This document shows positions 16,043 through 25,287 of a stretch of DNA of 64,000 nt, piece after piece; within the stretch, counting starts at the first letter, position 1, and every line of letters begins with the position of its first letter. This stretch comes from Endozoicomonas sp. GU-1 (GTDB lineage Bacteria; Pseudomonadota; Gammaproteobacteria; Pseudomonadales; Endozoicomonadaceae). The notes beneath the pieces were generated by a model. It saw only the letters and a program-made list of their open reading frames with translations. It was not told the origin of the DNA and searched no databases. Location of the stretch: the NCBI RefSeq assembly GCF_027366395.1, contig NZ_CP114771.1, positions 3,348,001 to 3,412,000 of the forward strand. Direction: 5' to 3'. The translations under genes and the position numbers were made by a program.

Positions 16043-18175
16043 ATGGATGGAAAAGGAATTCTGTCGGCGGCTGATTGCCTGGCCATGTTGGCGCGATTTC
16101 ATGGGTTACCTGCTCAGCCAGAAAATATTCGTCATCAAATGGGCCTTGGGGATCATCCTCCTTCTGATGCAGATGTGCTGAGAGCTTCTCGACAGTTGGG
16201 GCTCAAAGGTCGCGCTATCTCCATAACCCCTGAGCAGCTTATAAGGCTTCCTTTACCAGCTATGGTTCGTCGTAAGGACGGGCTCTTCCTGATTATTATC
16301 CGCATTTCTGGCGATCAAGTGGTCACTCAGGGGCTTCTTGATCAGCCCCCGGAGATTATGTCTCTGGAGAAGTTTTCAGAGCAGATATCCGATGCCTGCT
16401 TTCTATTCACCAAACGATCGCTGTTGCCAGAGAGCTTTAAAAAGTTTGATCTTTCCTGGTTCATTCCGGCATTAATGAAACATAAAAAACTGCTGATCGA
16501 AGTACTGGCGGCCTCTTTTTTTGTGCAGATATTCGCTCTGATTACACCACTGTTTTTTCAGGTCGTGATTGACAAGGTGGTGACCAACAGAGCAGTAACC
16601 ACGCTGAATGTATTAGCGATCGGCCTGCTGGTGCTTTCAGTATTTGATGTCCTGATGAATGGCCTTCGAAGCTATTTACTGACACACACCACATCACGTG
16701 TCGATGTCGTACTGGGCTCGCGGCTGTTTCAGCACCTGCTTCGCCTGCCAGTGAGCTTTTTTAATCAAAGGCGTGTGGGCGATACGGTGGCCAGGGTCAG
16801 AGAGCTGGACACTATCCGTGATTTTATTACCAGTTCTGCCCTGACACTTTGCGTGGATCTGGTGTTTACCATCATCTTCTTTGTTGTGATGTACGCCTAT
16901 AGCCCAACATTAACCTGGATCGTTCTCGGCTCAATCCCTTTTTACGTCTTGCTATCCCTCGTCGTTACACCTTTGCTACGCTCCCGGCTTAACGAGAAGT
17001 TCCAGCGCGGGGCTGAGAACCAGTCATTTCTGGTCGAGTCCGTGACTGGCATGACGACTGTCAAAAGCGCTGCCGTAGAGCCCCAGATGCAGCGACGGTG
17101 GGAAGACCAGTTGGCCGGTTATGTCAGCGCATCTTTCAGAGCTAACCATCTCGGCAATGTCTCCAGCAATCTGGCCGCCCTGATCAGCAAAGTGGTGACC
17201 GTGCTCATCCTGTGGGTTGGTGCTGGCGAAGTGATTGCCGGAGCGCTGACGGTGGGCGGCCTTATTGCCTTTAATATGATTGCCGGACGTGTGAGTGGCC
17301 CCATTCTGGCACTGGCTCGTTTGTGGCAGGACTTTCAGCAGGTCAAGATCTCTGTAGAAAAGCTGGGCGATGTTTTGAATTCCCCAACAGAGCCGGGATT
17401 GAGTCACAACCGAACCAACCTCGAAACGGTTCAGGGTCGTGTTGAGTTTGAAAACGTGACCTTTCGCTATCAGTCCGATCGGACTGCGGTATTGAGTCAG
17501 TTGTCCCTGGTGGTCAACCCGGGAGAAGTGATTGGTATTGTCGGACGCTCCGGTTCCGGCAAAAGCACGCTCGCACAATTGCTTCAGCGATTTTACATAC
17601 CGGAGTCCGGTCGCGTACTGGTCGATGGCTGTGACCTGTCCATGGCCTCACCGGAATGGCTTCGACAACAAGTGGGCGTCGTCTCCCAGGAGTCCTTCCT
17701 GTTCAACCGAACCATCCGGGACAATATTGCGTTATCAGATCCCTCTGCGCCGATTGAGCGGATCATCGCCTGCGCCAGACTGGCGGGTGCCCATGACTTT
17801 ATTCTTGAGCAACCACAAGGTTACGACACGCAGATCGGAGAGCAAGGCAGTGGCTTATCCGGCGGACAAAAACAGCGACTGGCCATTGCCCGGGCATTAA
17901 TGAGAGAGCCCAGGATACTGATATTCGATGAAGCCACTTCAGCACTGGACTACCACTCTGAACACCTGATCCAGCAGAACATGCCACAGATCTGTCAGGG
18001 ACGTACTGTTTTTATCATTGCTCATCGCCTCTCCACGGTCAGAGACGCCGACCGAATCATTGTCATGGATCACGGCGTCATTGCTGAGCAAGGGAGCCAT
18101 CAGCAGCTTATTGCGAATGGTGGCCACTACGCGCAGCTGCACGCTCATCAGCAAGGGGTGCGAAAAGCAGTATGA
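16043..18175 (+). CDS. Type I secretion ABC transporter (HlyB/LapB-like)
   Basis: A 710-residue exporter. The N-terminal 130 residues form a C39-like domain (SAADCLAMLARFHGLPA) without a clear Cys-His peptidase dyad, so it probably docks the substrate rather than cleaving it. The membrane domain follows (about 155-430, with SFFVQIFALITPLFFQVVID). The ATPase has Walker A GRSGSGKST (about 498-506), signature LSGGQKQR and Walker B ILIFDEATSALD. The family exports RTX proteins in one step with a membrane-fusion protein and a TolC-like channel. No tolC gene is in the window. The stop overlaps the next gene by four bases. The ATG at 16043 lacks a strong ribosome site. Confidence 0.93.
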   Translation: MDGKGILSAADCLAMLARFHGLPAQPENIRHQMGLGDHPPSDADVLRASRQLGLKGRAISITPEQLIRLPLPAMVRRKDGLFLIIIRISGDQVVTQGLLDQPPEIMSLEKFSEQISDACFLFTKRSLLPESFKKFDLSWFIPALMKHKKLLIEVLAASFFVQIFALITPLFFQVVIDKVVTNRAVTTLNVLAIGLLVLSVFDVLMNGLRSYLLTHTTSRVDVVLGSRLFQHLLRLPVSFFNQRRVGDTVARVRELDTIRDFITSSALTLCVDLVFTIIFFVVMYAYSPTLTWIVLGSIPFYVLLSLVVTPLLRSRLNEKFQRGAENQSFLVESVTGMTTVKSAAVEPQMQRRWEDQLAGYVSASFRANHLGNVSSNLAALISKVVTVLILWVGAGEVIAGALTVGGLIAFNMIAGRVSGPILALARLWQDFQQVKISVEKLGDVLNSPTEPGLSHNRTNLETVQGRVEFENVTFRYQSDRTAVLSQLSLVVNPGEVIGIVGRSGSGKSTLAQLLQRFYIPESGRVLVDGCDLSMASPEWLRQQVGVVSQESFLFNRTIRDNIALSDPSAPIERIIACARLAGAHDFILEQPQGYDTQIGEQGSGLSGGQKQRLAIARALMREPRILIFDEATSALDYHSEHLIQQNMPQICQGRTVFIIAHRLSTVRDADRIIVMDHGVIAEQGSHQQLIANGGHYAQLHAHQQGVRKAV

Positions 18176-19600
18176 AGCAATATCGTTTCCCAAACCTCTC
18201 TGGACTGAATGAATGGTTAATTCAGCGGTTTGAACACAAACAGGCTATCGAGCAGACGGCTTTACAATTTGCGCCGGCCGCACTTGAGGTTGCTGAGACA
18301 CCTGCACACCCGGCCAGTCGCCTCCTGATTAAAGTGGTTGGATTATTGTTTCTCGCGGCAGTGGCCTGGGCCTGCATAGGCAAGATCGATATCGTGGCAA
18401 CTGCCCAGGGTAAAATCATTCCTGGCGCTCGTGTGAAGAGTATTCAGTCGATGTCGTCCGGAGAGATTGAGCAGATTCATGTTCAGGAAGGCGATATGGT
18501 CAGGGAGGGTGACATACTGGTGACGTTGACCGGAGTGATCACCGGTGCCGAGTTGAACAAGTTAAAACGCCAGCACCAGTCCTTGCTGCTGCAAATTGCC
18601 CGGGAAGAAGCCTTTCATCGTTATCTCATGCACGCCCAGCACGCGGCAATAGAAGGTATGGAAAATCTCCAAATAAAGTTGAGTGCGATTGATTACAGCA
18701 AGTTGAGCAAGGACTGGTTTGAAGCTCGCCTTCTATCTCAAAAGATAGAAGAGTACGGATCTACCCTGCAGGTGCTTCGCAGCCAAAAAAAGCAGTAAAT
18801 TGGCTGAGCAGCAAACCGCCAGCGTTGCCATTCAACGGCTGCAGCGCGTATTGCCTCTGATTACTGAACAGGCGAATGCCGCTGAGGCTATGTACCAAAA
18901 AAAGTACGGCGCAAAAATGCAATTCCTTGAACTGGAGCGAGAGCGCATTGAGGCTGAAGAAGCGCTGAATTCACAGCGAGCCATGCTGAAGCAAGCCAAA
19001 GCGGACGTCAGTGTGATCCAAAATCAAATTGCCAGCCATAAAGCAAGCGCACGCAAAGAAAGTCTACGCCTGATCGATGAGCTTAGGCGCCAAATGGACG
19101 GTATTGGTCAGGAACTGGTTAAGGCTCAGAAGCTTCACGGGTATCAGACGATCCGCTCTCCTATTGAAGGTAAAGTGCAACAGCTGCAGGTGCATACGCT
19201 GGGCGGTGCTGTGCAACCGGCGCAGGTGTTAATGCAAATAGTTCCTGCCAACACGCCATTAGAGGTCGAAGCCTGGGTATTAAACAAAGACATTGGTTTT
19301 GTTTCAGAAGGTCAGCGTAGTGACATTAAAATCGATACGTTCAACTTTACCAAGTATGGGTTGATTGGTGGAAAGATTGAAAGCTTATCCAATGATGCCG
19401 TTGCAGATGAGCAGCAGGGATTGCAATACCGGGCTACGGTCAGTCTTGATCAAAACTGGATTCAAACCGGCAATCAAAAAACTAAACTCTCACCAGGAAT
19501 GAGTGTGGCCGTTGATATTCGAACAGGTCAGCGTCGGATTATTGAGTTCTTTTTGAGTCCGTTACTCCGGTCAACAAGAAATAGTTTACAAGAACGCTGA
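18172..19600 (+). pseudogene. HlyD-family membrane-fusion protein, frameshifted
   Basis: The N-terminal frame (18172-18798) has a membrane anchor (LLIKVVGLLFLAAVAWACIG) and the first lipoyl half (GKIIPGARVKSIQSMSSGEI). The second frame (from about 18792 to 19600) holds the coiled coil, the second lipoyl half (TIRSPIEGKVQQLQVHTLGG) and the conserved C-terminus ending with SPLLRSTRNSLQER. They join at seven A's (18785-18791); with six A's the frame runs straight through as LRSQKSSKLAEQQ, giving about 477 residues, the usual length. The protein would bridge the inner-membrane exporter and the outer-membrane channel. As read, secretion would fail unless slippage restores the frame. Confidence 0.88.
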
Positions 19601-19862
19601 CAGTCTTTTACCAAAAATTAAATGTTAATAGGTAAGAAAAATGATATTAGGCACTTAATACCCACTGGTAAATAGAGTTATTATATTGTCTAATACGCTT
19701 ATGAGGAGCGCATAACAATTCAAAACAAGAATATCTTTTCGCACTCTCTGCACAACAATCATATATTGATGGAAATTTTTTTTAGATTTTTTGCCAACAC
19801 CTTACTCTTGATGCAAATCATTAATTAATATATACAATATAACTACATTTAAATGCTTACTT

Positions 19863-20504
19863 ATGACAAACGACGAAAAACTTCAAACAGTGATTAACTC
19901 TTATCAGAGTGATTCTTATTGGTCGTATATAATTTTGTTCATTATTCTAATGCTCGCGATATGGAAAATACCAGTATGCAAGAGAGTAATGGTTGGAATG
20001 TACAGATCCTATGATCGATTTTGGCATGATTACAGAAAGATAACCACTGCCTTGCTTTTTGTTTTTGCTTACATGCTGGTAGAGGCATCGATTTTAATTG
20101 GCCCTGTGCCGGATGTTGAAAGAATGCCTTTTATTGATGGTCAGTTCGTTAAGTTAGTACGAATCGAAGGTAATAGATTTAGGTTGCATGTAAATTACAA
20201 AGGTGAAATCTACAAACCTAAAGCTGTGCTTTCTGTTCAAGAAAAAGAAGACTTATTAAAGCTTAAAGAGGGCGAACCAATAAAGGTGTTTGTCTATCAC
20301 AATGTAAGATATCCAGATTCATGGATAGAGGTTGGAAAGATTGAAATTAATGACAAGATAATTAAATCGATTCGACCCTATAGTGGAATAGTACAGGTCC
20401 ACGAAAATATAAAATCAAGGATACCCTTTTATTTGCTTATATTAATTTTAACCCCGCTATTAACAAGAAAGTTTTTAAAAAAAAGGAAGAGTGAATTTAA
20501 ATAA
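19863..20504 (+). CDS. Unknown membrane protein coupled to the RTX gene
   Basis: A 213-residue protein with three membrane segments: about 19-36 (YWSYIILFIILMLAIW), 62-80 (ALLFVFAYMLVEASILIG) and 190-204 (FYLLILILTPLL). A soluble middle of about 100 residues is rich in beta-prone stretches (FVKLVRIEGNRFRLHVNYKG). Its stop shares a base with the RTX start (TAATG at 20502-20506), implying coupled translation. I know no family for it. The position between exporter and substrate suggests a role in handling or immunity for the RTX protein, which is inference. The upstream gap 19601-19862 is AT-rich without a gene. Confidence 0.75.
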   Translation: MTNDEKLQTVINSYQSDSYWSYIILFIILMLAIWKIPVCKRVMVGMYRSYDRFWHDYRKITTALLFVFAYMLVEASILIGPVPDVERMPFIDGQFVKLVRIEGNRFRLHVNYKGEIYKPKAVLSVQEKEDLLKLKEGEPIKVFVYHNVRYPDSWIEVGKIEINDKIIKSIRPYSGIVQVHENIKSRIPFYLLILILTPLLTRKFLKKRKSEFK

Positions 20505-23500
20505 TGAGTGCTCAATCATTAACTACTGGACAATTGATATTAAGTAACTTTGGCAGCAAATTTGAAGCCAGTAAGCTTGCCGCTTCAGCTGATTCTTTAA
20601 CTCAAAATGATATACTACAATCATCCGCTTATGCGATATCGCTTTCCGCGTATGCTGCATCAATTGCGAATAAACTTCCATCTAGCGCAGCAATACCTGC
20701 AGCAATGATGCCCGCAATCGCCAGCAGTAAAAAAATCACTGAAGAAATGGCTGAAGGGAAGGATGTAGCTGATAAAGACTTTATTCAGCTTGCAGCAGAT
20801 CTGGCTAATCTAGCTGCATCGGGCGCTCTTGCCAGCCCCTTCACAAAAAACCCTGCTGGTGCAGTGGCTACAGGGGCGCTTCTGGCTACGTCGGCCAGTC
20901 TCTATTTCTGGGCACAAACCAGACAAGACTCAACGACTATAAATGATGCGCTCAAAGATGCTTTTGAAAAAATCAATAAAAGCCTCTCTGAAGTAGCAGA
21001 TTGGAGTTGGATGAAAGCAACAAAAATAGCTGAAGGAACTCTTGAGTTAATTGATGCGGGTGTTGATATCGTTTCCGAATCTGCCACATTGATTATGGAG
21101 TTTCTGAGTAATGGAATAAATGAGATATCAAAAAAAATCTCCGATACATCTGACAGCCTATCAGGGTCCGATTCTAAGAAGAGACTGGATTCATGGATTT
21201 CTGATAGCGGAATGCAATGCGATATAGTTTCACATGGTGAATCTTTGTTTGAAAACCTATACGAGGACTTTTTGAAGGCAACATTGGATGCTTTAGAAGG
21301 CCTTATTTCTCTTTCTTCAGAATATCTAGATATTTTCCTTGAGCGGATGACAGAATCTCTTAACGACTATGTCTTACGAGAAATTCAAAGTGTATTGCAG
21401 CAATATGAAATAGCATATAGCAATTATCTTCATGCTATTGAATTGGATAGCATTGAGAAAGAAGCTCGCGATGAGGAGGCTGCTGAGGCATATCTTCAGG
21501 CGCAAAAATCTCACGAATACTCTTTAAAGATAGCTGAGAAAAAGTATAACGGAATGGTTGCCCAGGCTGCTGAAAATTATGATCCAGAGTCCCAGCAATA
21601 CATTAATGCAGTAAACCAGGCTAAATACATACATGAACATGAAGTTAATGAGGCCGCAGTTGCATTATTTAAAGCCATGGAAAAATGGGAAAGTGATCTT
21701 GTTGTGAGTGAAGATATTTTCTTTAGCCGGGTCGAAAAAGCCAAAGTAGCACTAGAAGAAACAGTTGAGCATTTACTTGCCAAACTGGAGGCTGCGCTTG
21801 AAATTCTTATCGGTGACGACAGCAATGATAATCTCGAATTAGAAACTTCAGATGACGGAGTGTTGCTTGGCAAAAAAGGAGATGATTCGCTAATTGGAAA
21901 TACGGGTAACGATGTTATTTTTGGGGGCGATGGGAACGATAATATCTCCACTGGAGATGGAGATGATTTGGTTTCTGGCGGTACTGGTAATGATGTAATG
22001 ACCGGAGGCTCCGGCAATGACACATACCTGATCGAAGAACAATCTGGCGACGACATTATTTATGAGTCAGATCATGCGGGTAATGACGAGATTAAACTAA
22101 CTAACACTCAGAGCATCAGTGATGTATCCATTAGCCGAGATCGGAAAAACTTATATATTCGACAAAATTCTACAGGCGACACCCTTACTGTAAAAAATTA
22201 CCAGTCACTTTCTAGCGATGGAACTCTAATAGGTGCCATTGATAGCTTTGAATTTGCCGATGGCTCCAGACTTAGCTTTGAGGCTGTTAAAACACTTGCA
22301 GTGATGAGTGGCAGCACAGGGCGCGATGTGTTCTATGGTGATGATCAAACCGACGACTTGATACAAGGCAATGCCGGTAATGATGATCTTCGCGGTCGCG
22401 CTGGAAATGATACGATTAAAGGTGGCGATCATAATGACTTCATCATGGGAGAGGTCGGCGACGATTTGTTGCGGGGCGACTCTGGTGACGACCATTTGGA
22501 TGGTGGTGATGGAGCAGATCTTCTAACCGGTGGCCTGGGCAGTGATAGTTTAAGCGGCGGAGCTGGCAATGACGTCTATGTATACAGTAAGGGTGACGGG
22601 AATGATCGAGTCAGTGGCGTCGACCTTACGGGTCATGACGTCCTGCAATTGAAAGATGTTAACTTGTCCGATGTCACCTTGACACGGGACAGTAGCAAAC
22701 TGGTTATCACCATTAATGATACTGGTGAATCCATTACCCTGGATGGTTATCAAAAGTATATTGGTCAGGGAGGTTACAGCGGTGTCATTGATGAGCTTGA
22801 ATTTGCTGATGGCTCACGGCTGAATTTTGAGGCCGTTAAAGCGCTGGCGATGATGAATGGTAGCACTGCCCGCGATGTGTTTTATGGGGATGATCAAACT
22901 GATGACTTGATGCAAGGTAATGCTGGCAATGACGAACTCCGGGGCCGAGGCGGAAACGACACAATCAACGGTGGTGATCATAATGACTTCATTATGGGCG
23001 AGGCCGGCGATGACGTATTGCACGGCGATTCCGGTGATGATCGGCTGTCAGGTGGTGACGGTAACGATCTCCTGAATGGTGGCACGGGTAATGACAGCCT
23101 AAGTGGTGACTCTGGAGATGATGTCTTTGTATACAGCAAAGGTGATGGCAATGATAGAATCAGTGGCGTTGACCTTACAGGTCATGACGTCCTGCAATTG
23201 AAAGATGTTAACTTGTCCGATGTCACCTTGACACGGGACAGTAGCAAGCTGGTTATCACCATTAATGATACTGGTGAATCCATTACCCTGGATGGTTATC
23301 AAAAGTATATTGGTCAGGGAGGTTACAGCGGTGTCATTGATGAGCTTGAATTTGCTGATGGCTCACGGCTGAATTTTGAGGCCGTTAAAGCGCTGGCGAT
23401 GATGAATGGTAGCACTGCCCGCGATGTGTTTTATGGGGATGATCAAACTGATGACTTGATGCAAGGTAATGCTGGCAATGACGAACTCCGGGGCCGAGGC

Positions 23501-24598
23501 GGAAACGACACAATCAACGGTGGTGATCATAATGACTTCATTATGGGCGAGGCCGGCGATGACGTATTGCACGGTGATTCCGGTGATGATCGGCTGTCAG
23601 GTGGTGACGGTAACGATCTCCTGAATGGTGGCACGGGTAATGACAGCCTAAGTGGTGACTCTGGAGATGATGTCTTTGTATACAGCAAAGGTGATGGCAA
23701 TGATAGAATCAGTGGCGTTGACCTTACAGGTCATGACGTCCTGCAATTGAAAGATGTTAACTTGTCCGATGTCACCTTGACACGGGACAGTAGCAAGCTG
23801 GTTATCACCATTAATGATACTGGTGAATCCATTACCCTGGATGGTTATCAAAAGTATATTGGTCAGGGAGGTTACAGCGGTGTCATTGATGAGCTTGAAT
23901 TTGCTGATGGCTCACGGTTGAATTTTGAGGCCGTTAAAGCGCTGGCGATGATGAATGGTAGCACTGCCCGCGATGTGTTTTATGGGGATGATCAAACTGA
24001 TGACTTGATGCAAGGTAATGCTGGCAATGACGAACTCCGGGGCCGAGGCGGAAACGACACAATCAACGGTGGTGATCATAATGACTTCATTATGGGAGAG
24101 GCCGGTGATGATGTGCTTCAAGGTGACTCTGGTGACGACCATTTGGATGGCGGTGATGGGTTGGATCTTCTGGTTGGCGGAACCGGAAACGATAGATTGA
24201 ATGGTGGTGCTGGCAGCGATACATTTGTCTTTCATAAAGGGGATGGAAACGATACGGTTTATAGCTCTACACAAGAAGATGTGATGAAAATACTGGGAAC
24301 GGAAAGTTCAAGCGACCTCTGGTTTACCCGATCCAGTAGCGACCTTCTGGTAGATCGCTTGGACAGTGACGATTCAATCCGGCTCTCTGGATGGTTTAGC
24401 AAAACGTCGTCTCAGACTGCCACCATTGAGACCGATCGTGATCGTCTGCTAAATGACCGGTTGAACGAACTGGTTGATATTATGGCCACCATGGAGCAGC
24501 CAGACGCCGATGGTGCAACGTTGTCCGATGAAGATCGGGCCAGATTAAGTGCTGCCATGTCGGTCGCCTGGGAGAGCAAAGACGCACCAGTCGTCTGA
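20504..24598 (+). CDS. Large RTX repeat protein, type I secretion substrate
   Basis: The protein has 1364 residues. The first 440 are mostly helical, with alanine-rich hydrophobic stretches near 45-70 and 105-145 and long charged coils to about 435. From about 441 follow nonapeptide calcium-binding repeats (GGDGND-type, such as GGTGNDVMTGGSGND). They alternate with HCBP-related segments (DVTLTRDSSKLVITIND...DELEFADGSRL). The repeats form 183-residue units encoded by 549-bp tandem DNA repeats. The C-terminus (WFSKTSSQTATIETDRDRLL onward) is the likely secretion signal. No enzymatic domain is recognised; adhesion, lysis or toxin roles are all possible. It is the evident cargo of the exporter encoded upstream. 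Confidence 0.9.
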   Translation: MSAQSLTTGQLILSNFGSKFEASKLAASADSLTQNDILQSSAYAISLSAYAASIANKLPSSAAIPAAMMPAIASSKKITEEMAEGKDVADKDFIQLAADLANLAASGALASPFTKNPAGAVATGALLATSASLYFWAQTRQDSTTINDALKDAFEKINKSLSEVADWSWMKATKIAEGTLELIDAGVDIVSESATLIMEFLSNGINEISKKISDTSDSLSGSDSKKRLDSWISDSGMQCDIVSHGESLFENLYEDFLKATLDALEGLISLSSEYLDIFLERMTESLNDYVLREIQSVLQQYEIAYSNYLHAIELDSIEKEARDEEAAEAYLQAQKSHEYSLKIAEKKYNGMVAQAAENYDPESQQYINAVNQAKYIHEHEVNEAAVALFKAMEKWESDLVVSEDIFFSRVEKAKVALEETVEHLLAKLEAALEILIGDDSNDNLELETSDDGVLLGKKGDDSLIGNTGNDVIFGGDGNDNISTGDGDDLVSGGTGNDVMTGGSGNDTYLIEEQSGDDIIYESDHAGNDEIKLTNTQSISDVSISRDRKNLYIRQNSTGDTLTVKNYQSLSSDGTLIGAIDSFEFADGSRLSFEAVKTLAVMSGSTGRDVFYGDDQTDDLIQGNAGNDDLRGRAGNDTIKGGDHNDFIMGEVGDDLLRGDSGDDHLDGGDGADLLTGGLGSDSLSGGAGNDVYVYSKGDGNDRVSGVDLTGHDVLQLKDVNLSDVTLTRDSSKLVITINDTGESITLDGYQKYIGQGGYSGVIDELEFADGSRLNFEAVKALAMMNGSTARDVFYGDDQTDDLMQGNAGNDELRGRGGNDTINGGDHNDFIMGEAGDDVLHGDSGDDRLSGGDGNDLLNGGTGNDSLSGDSGDDVFVYSKGDGNDRISGVDLTGHDVLQLKDVNLSDVTLTRDSSKLVITINDTGESITLDGYQKYIGQGGYSGVIDELEFADGSRLNFEAVKALAMMNGSTARDVFYGDDQTDDLMQGNAGNDELRGRGGNDTINGGDHNDFIMGEAGDDVLHGDSGDDRLSGGDGNDLLNGGTGNDSLSGDSGDDVFVYSKGDGNDRISGVDLTGHDVLQLKDVNLSDVTLTRDSSKLVITINDTGESITLDGYQKYIGQGGYSGVIDELEFADGSRLNFEAVKALAMMNGSTARDVFYGDDQTDDLMQGNAGNDELRGRGGNDTINGGDHNDFIMGEAGDDVLQGDSGDDHLDGGDGLDLLVGGTGNDRLNGGAGSDTFVFHKGDGNDTVYSSTQEDVMKILGTESSSDLWFTRSSSDLLVDRLDSDDSIRLSGWFSKTSSQTATIETDRDRLLNDRLNELVDIMATMEQPDADGATLSDEDRARLSAAMSVAWESKDAPVV
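22323..24250 (+). repeat. 549-bp tandem repeats within the RTX gene
   Basis: The marker gcgatgtgtt recurs at 22323, 22872, 23421 and 23970, exactly 549 bp apart. Units 2 and 3 are almost identical at the DNA level, while unit 1 and the last partial unit differ more. This pattern indicates recent expansion by unequal recombination, in frame (183 codons). Confidence 0.95.
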
Positions 24599-24681
24599 CA
24601 TTTCCACACCTGCCGTGAGAAGCTCATGCTTCGGAAGGCTTGTCACGCCGTCAATCCCAGTCTCCTGATGTTTATGTGTTT

Positions 24682-24710
24682 AAAACCCTGTTTTCCCAGA
24701 ACAGGGTTTT
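24682..24710 (+). terminator. Rho-independent terminator after the RTX gene
   Basis: aaaaccctgtt pairs with aacagggtttt across a ttcccag loop and is followed by T-rich sequence. It closes the secretion operon 84 bases after the RTX stop. Confidence 0.85.
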
Positions 24711-24749
24711 CTATGATGAGACTCCGCATACCAATAACAGAGATACTTT

Positions 24750-25022
24750 ATGACTGTGGACCATTATCAAGACTGGAATCGCTTGGAGCGTGACGGAAAT
24801 CCTGAAGAAACCGGCACGTACCGAGTGGTCTTTCGCAACCATTTTGGAGAGCTTCAGGAAGTGGAGGCGCGCTTTTTCAAAGGATGGATCTTTGAAGATA
24901 TCGCTGACGAGACGCCGGATGGTTTTTATCGTAAGAAAGAAAACACTCGACCAAATCCTTACGACTATTGTCGATCAAGCGATTATGACCAACTCGACGT
25001 TAAATATTGGAAAGCTGCCTGA
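24750..25022 (+). CDS. Small uncharacterised protein
   Basis: A 90-residue protein starting MTVDHYQDWNRLERDGNPEE, with GTYRVVFRNHFGELQEVEAR and a C-terminus rich in tyrosine and aspartate. No membrane segment or known motif. It follows the RTX terminator, so it is a separate transcription unit. The 25023-25287 gap after it shows no gene. Confidence 0.6.
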   Translation: MTVDHYQDWNRLERDGNPEETGTYRVVFRNHFGELQEVEARFFKGWIFEDIADETPDGFYRKKENTRPNPYDYCRSSDYDQLDVKYWKAA

Positions 25023-25287
25023 TATTGTAATGTTGAATTGTTAACTTCTAAACATTAAAATCTGAAGTCTTGTTGAATATAACAGGAAGTCATCAGTAGT
25101 TTAATAGCAGCGACTAATGAAGGATGAGTTGCTGCTTTTGAATCGAAAGAATTATTGATTAATATATTTTAACTTCAATTTTTCAAAAATATTTCCTGCG
25201 ATTTTCTGTTAAGCAAAACTCTACCATTTGTTAGAAAATTTAAAGCGAAGTAATTACGCCTATTTGACGCCATAAAAACAATTCCAC

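Noticed and set aside
22323-24250. Regular tandem DNA repeats that might suggest a CRISPR array
   Set aside because: The period is 549 bp, the repeats are coding and in frame with RTX motifs, and there are no short repeat-spacer units.
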